DNA of 64,000 nucleotides from Crateriforma conspicua (GTDB lineage: Bacteria > Planctomycetota > Planctomycetia > Pirellulales > Pirellulaceae), in NCBI RefSeq assembly GCF_007752935.1, contig NZ_CP036319.1, positions 2,790,001 through 2,854,000 on the forward strand. Reading direction: 5' to 3'. Numbering within the stretch: position 1 is the stretch's first letter; each line of letters starts with the position of its first letter. The notes beneath the pieces were generated by a model. The model had not been told where the DNA came from. It did no database searches and saw nothing but the letters and a program-made list of their open reading frames with translations. The position numbers were made by a program, and so were the translations under genes. This document shows, piece after piece, positions 56,591 through 64,000 of this stretch.

Positions 56591-56958
56591 TTGCCGTTGC
56601 GGTTTCGTTCAGGTCGGAGGAAGGCCGGGCCGATCGCGTCGACGCACCAACGGGTGCAGCCGGGGTTCACCCGTGTTTTCAGCACTCGTTTATAGGAGAC
56701 CGCTGGGGACGGAGTAAATGGGAAACCGCCATTGGTGTGGGCTTGGGCAAAATGGGGTGCCTGCTGGCCGGTGGATGATCCGGGAAATGCCGGCTGTATC
56801 GGTCGCCCGAATATCAAATCGATCTTGTGAAACGTTCTGTGGTCGGCTATTCCCGCCTGAGGTACCCGAATCTTCGTTCCCGCGGCGAACCGCTTGGTGC
56901 TGGCATGATGCCGGGCGGGCGGTGAAATGTCCCGCGTGGAATTCTGGAGTCGCGCAAG
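56591..56958. other. Divergent intergenic region
   Basis: No gene seen in 368 bases between the FGase gene and the secreted protein gene at 56959. Promoters expected on both strands; none clear by eye. Confidence 0.35.
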
Positions 56959-59004
56959 ATGCTAAATCCGACGTCACACTTTGCTTTCGAACGTTCCAAG
57001 CCAATCCGATGCTGTGGCCGAGCGGTTGGTTTCGCCGCCCGTGCGGTTGCGATGGTTGTCAGCATGGCGATCGGCGGCATGGCGATGACCGGCGTTGCCC
57101 ATGCCGAAGAGGCGGTGGTGCCGGCGATCGATGCGGAACCGTACACCGTCTATGTCGCTCATGATTCGGCGTTCACGCGATGTGGACCCGATGGAAAGTT
57201 GTATCGGACGGAGCGTTTGCGGCACGGGCAAGCCTTGGACGTCTACTTGGAAACGGACGACGGATGGCTGGGCGTGCGTCCGCCGGAAGACAGTTTCAGC
57301 TGGATTCAAGCCGACGACGTGGACATCGAACCCAACGGCAAAGCGGCCACCGTTCGGCAAGATCGCAGCGTCGTCTGGATCGGGACTCAACTGGGACGAG
57401 CCCGCCAGTATCGCTGGCAAGTTCAATTGGCCGAAGGCGAACGTGTCACCATTCTCGGTCGCAGCGAACGCGAGGGTCCCGATGGGCCGACCGATTGGTT
57501 GCGAATCGTTCCGCCCTCTGGCGAGTTCCGTTGGGTGCACCGTGATCAAGTCGCCATGTCGGCGGAAGAGTTGATCGCTCAGGTCCAGCAGAATCAAATG
57601 GATGCACCGGAGTCCTGCTGCGGTGAAGATTTGGTCGCCGGCGAGGCGCAGAGTCTGAGCCAGTCGGCCGATTCACAAACGATTGCTCAAGTCAGCGGCG
57701 GTGCAAAGTCGCCGTCGTATGCACAGGCTCCTGATCTGGTGCCGCTTCAAAACCCACAAGATTCGCATCGACGCATCGCCGCGGCATCCACCGAACAAGA
57801 CGATCGGCTGACACCGATTCAAGCCCAACCGGAGCTTCGTTCTCCGTCGGCCGGTCAAGAATCCTTCGGTACGTTCGACGCACCTTTGGCGGACGCCGAG
57901 TTGGTGGACCGGGTGATCGGGTCTGGCGTTGATACGAGTCGGATCGATGCATCGGCTGGGGCGGTGAACACAGGCCAGCGCGGGCAACCGGGGCAGTCGG
58001 CTTTCGGCGAATCACCTTCGGACCGACAGGTTTCCAATTCATTCCATACAGCGCCGGGGTTGTCGACCGCTCGAATTACCAGTGATCCGCGATTGGTGGA
58101 TACGGGGTCGGCTCAGGCGGCACCGTCGGCCGACCAGATCGCCAGTGACGCGAACTGGATCGGCGCTTCGCGATCATCCACGACTTCGCCGATTCAAACG
58201 GTTGGTGGAATCCAGCCGTTGAAGGCTCAAGTGTTGGGTGACGTCGTTCCCGCGGCGGGATGGCAGACCGGGCGGATGACCGATGCGTTGTCCAAGGCCG
58301 CCGATGGTTTCCGCGGGACACCGACCAGAGGCCGGCAAGTGGACGCGGCACGCATCGCACAGATTGAAGGCGAAGCGGTCACCGCCGACATCGCGCGTTT
58401 GCAGTTGGTGTTCGCACGTTTGATCGCGGATTCTGCGACGTCGGTGGAAGTGGAGCCGATTCTGCGTGCGGCACAGCGGATTGCGGATCAGTCCGGTGAC
58501 CACTTGGTGGCACGTCGTGCGTCGGTTTTGGTCGAACGAGCGGAACAATACATTCGAATTGCCGATCGTCGTGACGGTGGATCGATGGTGACCGGCCACG
58601 TGCCGGTCGGGCAACCGTTGTCGGCCGCACCGATGACGGCGACGATTCGACCGGTTGGCAATTTTCAGCCTGTTTCCGAACCGTCGGTTGCACCGGAGCA
58701 GGTTGGCGTGTCTCGCCAAGCGGACGAAGTGCCCGGGGCTGATCCAGCGGACGTGCCTTCAGATTTGGGCGCCGAATGGGTCAGCGGAAAGTTGGTCCAG
58801 GTGTATTCGGCTCGTGCCAATCACCCACCATTCGCGGTGCAAGACAACACGGGCAAGACGTTGGCGTATGCGACGCCCAGTCCCGGATACAACCTGCGTC
58901 GTTATTTGAACCAAGAGATTCGCGTGACGGGCAATCACGGTTATCTGTCGGGATTGCGGACTCCGCACGTGTTGGTGACGCGTGCGGTACGCGTGATGCG
59001 GTAG
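56959..59004 (+). CDS. Large secreted protein with SH3-like N-terminus and OB-like C-terminus, unknown function
   Basis: A 681-residue exported protein. The signal peptide region is AVAMVVSMAIGGMAMTGVAH, cleaved near AHA. Residues 60-190 form two SH3-like repeats: YTVYVAHDSAFTRCGPDGKL ... GWLGVRPPEDSFSWIQADDV and VWIGTQLGRARQYRWQVQLA ... DWLRIVPPSGEFRWVHRDQV. The middle 300 residues are Ser/Ala/Gln-rich linker. A helical part (RLQLVFARLIADSATSVEVE) at about 475-530 follows. The last 75 residues look like an OB-fold: GKLVQVYSARANHPPFAVQD, GYNLRRYLNQEIRVTGNHGY. A periplasmic cell-wall-binding role is an inference from the SH3-like repeats. Confidence 0.8.
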   Translation: MLNPTSHFAFERSKPIRCCGRAVGFAARAVAMVVSMAIGGMAMTGVAHAEEAVVPAIDAEPYTVYVAHDSAFTRCGPDGKLYRTERLRHGQALDVYLETDDGWLGVRPPEDSFSWIQADDVDIEPNGKAATVRQDRSVVWIGTQLGRARQYRWQVQLAEGERVTILGRSEREGPDGPTDWLRIVPPSGEFRWVHRDQVAMSAEELIAQVQQNQMDAPESCCGEDLVAGEAQSLSQSADSQTIAQVSGGAKSPSYAQAPDLVPLQNPQDSHRRIAAASTEQDDRLTPIQAQPELRSPSAGQESFGTFDAPLADAELVDRVIGSGVDTSRIDASAGAVNTGQRGQPGQSAFGESPSDRQVSNSFHTAPGLSTARITSDPRLVDTGSAQAAPSADQIASDANWIGASRSSTTSPIQTVGGIQPLKAQVLGDVVPAAGWQTGRMTDALSKAADGFRGTPTRGRQVDAARIAQIEGEAVTADIARLQLVFARLIADSATSVEVEPILRAAQRIADQSGDHLVARRASVLVERAEQYIRIADRRDGGSMVTGHVPVGQPLSAAPMTATIRPVGNFQPVSEPSVAPEQVGVSRQADEVPGADPADVPSDLGAEWVSGKLVQVYSARANHPPFAVQDNTGKTLAYATPSPGYNLRRYLNQEIRVTGNHGYLSGLRTPHVLVTRAVRVMR

Positions 59005-59019
59005 GCACGCCAAACCGGT

Positions 59020-59880
59020 TCACAAAGTCGCCTTTCGCTCCGCCGAAAGTAGCGTGTTGGAGGGTGAAGGCGGTGCTGGGCTGAATGTGTAGGCGTCGGG
59101 CTGCGTTGCTGAAATAGCGAAAACCGCGGCTAGCGCCGTGCGGCTCATAAAGTCGCCTTTCGCTCCGCCGAAAGATGCGTGGGGGGAGGGTGAAGGCGGT
59201 GCTGGGCTGGTTGTGTAGGCGTCGGGCTGCGTTGCTGAAACAACGGAACCCGCGACTAGCGCCTTGCGGCTCACAAAGTCGCCTTTCGCTCCGCCGAAAG
59301 ATGCGTGGGGGGAGGGTGAAGGCGGTGCTGGGCTGAATGTGTAGGCGTCGGGCTGGGGTGCTGGAACAACGGAACCCGCGGCTAGCGCCTTGCGGCTGAC
59401 AAAGTCGCCTTTCGCTCCGCCGAAAGATGCGTGTTGGAGGGTGAAGGTAGCGTGCTGGAAGAGCCCTCCCCGGAATCTCGTTCCTCGATTCCGACCCTCC
59501 CGCGGTGCGGGAGGGTGAAGGGCCGAATGCGCAGGCGTCGGGCTGGGGTGCTGAAACAGCGGAAACCCGCGGCTAGCGCCGTGCGGCTCATAGAGTCGCC
59601 TTTCGCTCCCGCGAAAGATGCGAGTTGGAGAGTGAAGGTGATGCTGGGCTGGTTGTGTAGGCGTCGGGCTGGGGTGCTGAAACAGCGGAACCCGCGGCTA
59701 GCGCCGTGCGGCTCATAAAGTCGCCTTTCGCTCCGCCGAAAGATGCGTACGGGAGGGTGAAGGGCCGATTGCGCAGGCGTCGGGCTGGGGTGCTGAAACA
59801 GCGGAACCCGCGGCTAGCGCCTCGCGGCTCACAAAGTCGCCTTTCGCTCCGCCGAAAGTAGCGGAGCGGGAGGGTGATGA
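59020..59880. repeat. Intergenic palindromic repeat cluster E (about 125 bp period, seven copies)
   Basis: Copies of AAAGTCGCC-CTTTCGCTCCGCCGAAAG recur near 59029, 59154, 59280, 59405, 59597, 59723 and 59837. Spacing is about 125 bases, except one of 192 where the second repeat (CCCTCCCCGGAATCTCGTTC at about 59463) is inserted. The spacer carries TGTAGGCGTCGGGCTG and ACCCGCGGCTAGCGCC. The 59597 copy has CTCCCGCGAAAG. The array separates the 681-aa gene from a converging gene. Confidence 0.9.
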
Positions 59881-59895
59881 CTGATCGTCGCGAGC

Positions 59896-60984
59896 TCAGC
59901 TTTTCAGCAGGACCGCCAGGGCATTGAGGTACCGCTGTAGATCGTCTGATTCGATTTCCGTCCATCCGGCGGACTTGTGTCGCAAGATCGCCAGCTTCAG
60001 CATCTCCACGGCGTCATTCAAGTCGTCGGGCAACTTGGGAAGGTTGGCAAATGGTTGCACCGGAGCTTGAGGTCCACCGTCGCCGGATTCGTCTTCGGCC
60101 GTGATCGCCGTGCCGCCTTCGCCTTCGCGGCCACCGCCGAGCGACATCAGTTCGTCGGCGTCGCCAAAGTCGGGGGCTTCGGACAAGGGACCGGACGTTC
60201 CGGGGCCGTCGTCGTCATCGTAGGTGCGTTCGCTGCCGCCACCCTGTGCGGGCAACACGACGTCCTCGTCCAAGTCGACTTCGACGATTTGGCTGGACGT
60301 CGGACGCTGCGAATCGACCGCACCGTGTGCTTGCCAGCGTTTTTCACGCATCCCCGACACGCTCCACGATTCCTTCGACGCACCTTCCAACCACATCGGT
60401 GCGTCGTCCCAATCCAGGGCCGCCAGGAAGTGGCTCCAGTACACGCCTTCGTAGGTTTCGTAGGTCGACCCGAAACGTTCGAACACGCGACGCAACCGGC
60501 CGACGTGCGGTGACGTTACGCCGCCGACGCGACGCACCCACGCTTCGTCACTGTACTGAGTCGCCGGGGCACCGTTGTCGATCAACGCTTGACGCCACTG
60601 GCTGATGATGCGGCCTTTTTCCCAATTGGTTTGGCTGATCAAGCCGTTCCAGCGTCCGACGAACGGTTCGGCCATGGCGACCATCTGTGGATCGTCCAGG
60701 TCGGTCGATTCATCGTCGTCGACGTCAAAGGGCGGCGTGATTTCCGCCGGCGTGATGTCGGATTCAAAAGCCTGCCGTGCCGCGACGACTTCGTCACGGT
60801 CTTGGGGCGTCAAATCGGACGTGTCGGCGGCATCGTCTTGGGCGGCAACCGGTGCGTCGTCGGCTTGGTGTGCGTCTGTCGATTCGGCATCCACTTCGGC
60901 GGTCACGCCGGATTCGTCAACGTCGTCATAGATCTCGTCGGTGGAAGAAACAGGCCTTTCGGTATCGTCAAAACTCATCGGCAT
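59896..60984 (-). CDS. Acidic hypothetical protein
   Basis: A 362-residue soluble protein. The first 90 residues are highly acidic and low complexity. A globular core follows at about 95-215 (VAMAEPFVGRWNGLISQTNW, IISQWRQALIDNGAPATQYS, RRVGGVTSPHVGRLRRVFER, GVYWSHFLAALDWDDAPMWL, GASKESWSVSGMREKRWQAH). A second acidic, Gly-rich linker leads to a C-terminal helical module (DDLNDAVEMLKLAILRHKSA, SDDLQRYLNALAVLLKS). The core looks conserved and Trp-rich, but I do not recognise a family. Start at ATG 60984 or, two codons later, ATG 60978. Confidence 0.8.
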   Translation of the reverse strand: MPMSFDDTERPVSSTDEIYDDVDESGVTAEVDAESTDAHQADDAPVAAQDDAADTSDLTPQDRDEVVAARQAFESDITPAEITPPFDVDDDESTDLDDPQMVAMAEPFVGRWNGLISQTNWEKGRIISQWRQALIDNGAPATQYSDEAWVRRVGGVTSPHVGRLRRVFERFGSTYETYEGVYWSHFLAALDWDDAPMWLEGASKESWSVSGMREKRWQAHGAVDSQRPTSSQIVEVDLDEDVVLPAQGGGSERTYDDDDGPGTSGPLSEAPDFGDADELMSLGGGREGEGGTAITAEDESGDGGPQAPVQPFANLPKLPDDLNDAVEMLKLAILRHKSAGWTEIESDDLQRYLNALAVLLKS

Positions 60985-61262
60985 CCGTCGCGGCGAATTG
61001 TTGGGGTGAAGGTTCGATCAAGACGTTACCGGATCGATGTCGTTTCGCGGAGTCGTCACGACCGCAAAGCGGCCAAACGTCGTCCTGGGACGGTCGGTTG
61101 GTGACAACGGCGGAAAGTTTGCGGTGTGGATAAGTCGTGTACACTGGCATGCAGCGGTCCGGCCGCCCGGCAAACCAACCCATGGGGTGCCGGCGGATGC
61201 GACCGCCCCCACCTTTGCCTGCCCCCCCGCATTGATCATTCCCGCCCAAGAGAGTTGCCGCG

Positions 61263-64000
61263 ATGCCGCGTGTCGATGTCGATCCGTCATGGATGTTGCG
61301 CCGACCCAGACGTCTGTGGGGGCTGTGTTTGCCGACGATGCTGGCTTGTTTGGCATTCGGCGGAACCATCGCGGCGCTGGCGGACCCGCCTGAACCACCG
61401 CCGCGTGAAACGCCGAATCGTGACGCGGTTGACTTTTTCGAATCCTCCATCCGCCCGCTGCTGATCGACCACTGCTACGACTGTCATTCCGTGGAAGCCG
61501 ACGCGGCGGAAGGCGAATTGCGAGTCGACGACGGGGCCGCGCTGCTGTCGGGTGGCAGCCGTGGGGCCGCGGTGGTTCCCGGCAAGCCGGATCAAAGTCT
61601 GATCGTTCGCGCGATCGAATATCAAGACACGTCGATGCAGATGCCGCCGGACGGAAAGCTGGACGCGGAATCGATCGAAGCGATCCGGACTTGGATCCGC
61701 AGCGGCGCCGTCGACCCACGACAAAGTGTTATCGATGAATCGATGGAGGACACCGAACAGACGTCACCGATCGATCGCGACCCGTCGACGCATTGGGCGT
61801 TTGTTCCACCCCGACGCATTCATGCCGATCGCTGGCAATCAATCGATACGGATGACTTGCCACACGAGCCGAGCGATCCGTTGGATGTCGTCGCCATGGA
61901 TGCGGCGGTCCGCCATGGCGCAGAGCCCAACGATCTGGCGGACCGCGAAACGCTGATTCGAAGGCTGTACTTTGACTTGGTCGGCACGCCGCCGGACGTC
62001 GACCAGATTGCACGATTCGTTTCCGACGAAAGGCCGGACGCGTACCAGCGGTTGGTCGATCGGCTGATCGCCGCACCCGATTTCGGCGAACGCTTTGCCC
62101 GGCATTGGATGGACGTCGCACGATATGCCGACACGATCGGTTACGGTTTGGCGGGCCGCGATCGACGCTTGCACGGCAGCGAACGTTATCGCGATTGGCT
62201 GACCCGAGCGTTTGCCACCGACATGCCTTACGACGAAATGCTGATGCATCAATTGGCGGGCGATCGGACGGACCCCGGCAATGAATCGGGCAATTTGGAT
62301 GCGATGGGATTTCTGACGATCGGTCGACGGTTTTTGAACCGGCATGACGTGATCGACGATCGGATCGATGTCGTGACGCGGGGGCTGATGGGGCTGACCG
62401 TGACCTGCGCACGGTGTCATGATCACAAGTTTGATCCGATCCCGATGGCGGATTACTACAGCCTGTACGGTGTGTTTCAAAGCAGCCGCGAAGTCGACGA
62501 AAAACATGCCAGCCCGTTGGCGATGGTCGATGTGGACAAGCCACGTGACGCGGCGATCTTTTTACGAGGCCAACCGGGAAATCGAGGCGACGTGGCACCG
62601 CGTCGATTCTTGACCAGTCTGCGTCGCGACGACGAACCACGATTCAATGACGGCAGTGGACGATTGGAATTGGCCCGGCGGATCGCCGATCCAGACAATC
62701 CGTTGACCGCGCGGGTGATGGTCAATCGGGTTTGGGGGCATTTGATGGGCCGTCACTTGATCGACAGTCCCAGTGATTTCGGGTTCCGAACATCGCCGCC
62801 GGCAATTCCAGAACTGTTGGATGATTTGGCGGCCGAGTTTGCCGTGGACTGGAGCGTTCAACGACTGGTACGTCGCATCGTGACAACACGTTTGTATCGT
62901 CAGTCCAGCGCTGTGGACGAAGAATCATTCAGCGCCGATCCGGACAACCAGTACTTTGCGCGCGCGATTCGTCGCCGCCGCGATTTTGAATCGTTGCGAG
63001 ATTCCGCGTTGTGTGCCGCCGGCGTCTTGGACCGACAAGTCGGTGGGCCACCGGTGGACATCACCGCATCGACGGTGACGCCGCGCAAGACGATCTATGC
63101 AATGATCGATCGCCAGAACTTGCCATCGCTGTTTCGCACGTTCGATTCGGCCAGCCCTGATGCGCACACGCCACGACGTTACTTCACCACGGTGCCACAG
63201 CAGGCACTGTTCTTGATCAACCACCGGCAAAGTGTCTCTTTGTCACAATCCTTGGCTGCTCGGGTGCGAGCATCTGTGCGCCAGGATTCCAGTGGGGTCG
63301 ATTCCGACGATCCGGCGGTGCTGGCTGGTCACATGGTTCGATTGGTCTATGGACGTGAGCCCACGGACCAGGAAACACTATGGCTGACAAAATTTTTGAG
63401 TGATGGCGCGATGTCGTTTCAGCAGCCGGCGGATCCACGCACCTTGTGGACTTATGGAACCGGGCGGATCGGCGATGGCGGCGTGGAGGAATTTTCGCCG
63501 CTGGGTGTGTTCCAGAACGACCGTTGGCAGGCGGAGACCACTTTTCCAAGTCCGGGGCGGTTGGGGCACGCGTTCTTGGCATCGGAAAACGGCCATCCCG
63601 GACCCGGCGAACGTGGCGCGGTGGTGCGACGCTGGACGGTGCCTCGTGACGGGGTGGTGAAAGTCACCGGGATGATCGGGCACCGCAATCGCGAAGGCGA
63701 CGGCGTGGTGGCGGCGATCTTTGCCGGTGGTCGTCGTTTGTTCCGCGGTACCCAGAAGAGCAACAATCGGCCACTGGGGCCGTTGACGTCGAAGGTGCGT
63801 CGGGGTGACGTCTTGGACTTTGCCGCCGGGGCCGGGCCGACCGGAAACCACGACAGTTTTTTCTGGCGTATCAACATCACGTTGACCGCTGACGACGGGG
63901 AAGTCATCGAAGCGGATTCGCGACGTGATTTCAGCAGACCACTGGATACCAGCGGACCGGCCAAGCTGGATCGTTTGGAACAACTGGCCCAGGTGTTGTG
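61263..64000 (+). CDS. PSD1-type planctomycete cytochrome (PSCyt1-DUF1549-DUF1553), partial at window end
   Basis: At least 912 residues, open at the window end. ATG 61263 begins an N-terminal membrane/signal segment (LPTMLACLAFGGTIAALA). PSCyt1 follows with FFESSIRPLLIDHCYDCHSV, heme-binding CxxCH at residues 71-75, and DGAALLSGGSRGAAVVPGKP, then MPPDGKL. DUF1549 shows RETLIRRLYFDLVGTPPDVD, RFARHWMDVARYADTIGYG and CARCHDHKFDPIPMADYYSL. DUF1553 starts near RRFLTSLRRDDEPRFNDGSG with TARVMVNRVWGHLMGRHLID, and RRYFTTVPQQALFLINH. An extra C-terminal beta-rich domain follows (WTYGTGRIGDGGVEEFSPLG). The helical linker usual between DUF1549 and DUF1553 is very short. Confidence 0.94.
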   Translation, partial: MPRVDVDPSWMLRRPRRLWGLCLPTMLACLAFGGTIAALADPPEPPPRETPNRDAVDFFESSIRPLLIDHCYDCHSVEADAAEGELRVDDGAALLSGGSRGAAVVPGKPDQSLIVRAIEYQDTSMQMPPDGKLDAESIEAIRTWIRSGAVDPRQSVIDESMEDTEQTSPIDRDPSTHWAFVPPRRIHADRWQSIDTDDLPHEPSDPLDVVAMDAAVRHGAEPNDLADRETLIRRLYFDLVGTPPDVDQIARFVSDERPDAYQRLVDRLIAAPDFGERFARHWMDVARYADTIGYGLAGRDRRLHGSERYRDWLTRAFATDMPYDEMLMHQLAGDRTDPGNESGNLDAMGFLTIGRRFLNRHDVIDDRIDVVTRGLMGLTVTCARCHDHKFDPIPMADYYSLYGVFQSSREVDEKHASPLAMVDVDKPRDAAIFLRGQPGNRGDVAPRRFLTSLRRDDEPRFNDGSGRLELARRIADPDNPLTARVMVNRVWGHLMGRHLIDSPSDFGFRTSPPAIPELLDDLAAEFAVDWSVQRLVRRIVTTRLYRQSSAVDEESFSADPDNQYFARAIRRRRDFESLRDSALCAAGVLDRQVGGPPVDITASTVTPRKTIYAMIDRQNLPSLFRTFDSASPDAHTPRRYFTTVPQQALFLINHRQSVSLSQSLAARVRASVRQDSSGVDSDDPAVLAGHMVRLVYGREPTDQETLWLTKFLSDGAMSFQQPADPRTLWTYGTGRIGDGGVEEFSPLGVFQNDRWQAETTFPSPGRLGHAFLASENGHPGPGERGAVVRRWTVPRDGVVKVTGMIGHRNREGDGVVAAIFAGGRRLFRGTQKSNNRPLGPLTSKVRRGDVLDFAAGAGPTGNHDSFFWRINITLTADDGEVIEADSRRDFSRPLDTSGPAKLDRLEQLAQVL

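Noticed and set aside
59020-59965. Several short open frames (84-125 codons) across the 59-kb array
   Set aside because: They are repeat-derived and mutually overlapping; composition and products match those at 28 kb.

Overview
This 64 kb window reads as chromosomal DNA of a marine-type planctomycete (Rhodopirellula / Pirellulaceae-like). The lineage call rests on gene content: a formylglycine sulfatase, a DUF1559 pseudopilin-like protein, PSD1-type cytochrome/DUF1549/DUF1553 proteins, a DUF1501 protein, a DUF1080 protein, a Ser/Thr kinase, FloA, an HDOD protein and many secreted proteins of no known family. High GC, alternating strands, short operons and wide intergenic spaces fit the same group. 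No rRNA, integrase, transposase, phage module or cas gene was seen. Both window ends cut through genes.

Positions 1-20.7 kb: the start-proximal part of a sulfatase, tRNA-Glu(TTC), csrA, a DUF2203 gene, an A24 prepilin peptidase, a low-complexity secreted protein, a PolX-PHP DNA polymerase, the rpsB-tsf-pyrH translation/nucleotide cluster, an HDOD protein, a DUF1080 protein, tmk with an upstream membrane-anchored partner, enolase, ribE and rsmA.

Positions 20.7-42.7 kb: mfd, a Gfo/Idh/MocA oxidoreductase, the frr-floA-hypothetical operon, a DUF1559 gene with a clear promoter and terminator, a cysteine-desulfurase-like protein that lacks both catalytic residues, a DUF6655-like lipoprotein, an rRNA-type methyltransferase, larE, a membrane Ser/Thr kinase, a Dabb-domain protein, a second methyltransferase, and a coupled DUF1549/DUF1553-DUF1501 pair.

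Positions 42.7-55.2 kb: an exopolysaccharide locus. It has a Wza-type export protein and a Cys-rich lipoprotein on the minus strand, a WbaP-type initiating phosphoglycosyl transferase and a GT4 glycosyltransferase on the plus strand, and a tight minus-strand operon of polymerase, flippase, sulfotransferase and GT4. A PEP-CTERM protein follows. The stretch from about 47.3 to 54.1 kb is visibly more AT-rich than the rest, which suggests horizontal acquisition. Together the genes could initiate, build, sulfate, flip, polymerise and export a surface polysaccharide.

Positions 55.2-64 kb: tRNA-Arg(ACG), an N-formylglutamate amidohydrolase-like gene, a secreted 681-aa protein with SH3-like and OB-like ends, a long intergenic repeat array, an acidic hypothetical protein and a truncated PSD1 cytochrome gene.

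The main unexplained features are an intergenic palindromic repeat family in five clusters, each with its own period (about 82, 96, 125, 41 and 125 bp); a single 130-bp MITE-like inverted-repeat element; and the cysteine-desulfurase pseudoenzyme preceded by a 26-codon ORF whose stop codon overlaps its TTG start. I did not find a clear-cut new defence or mobile system.
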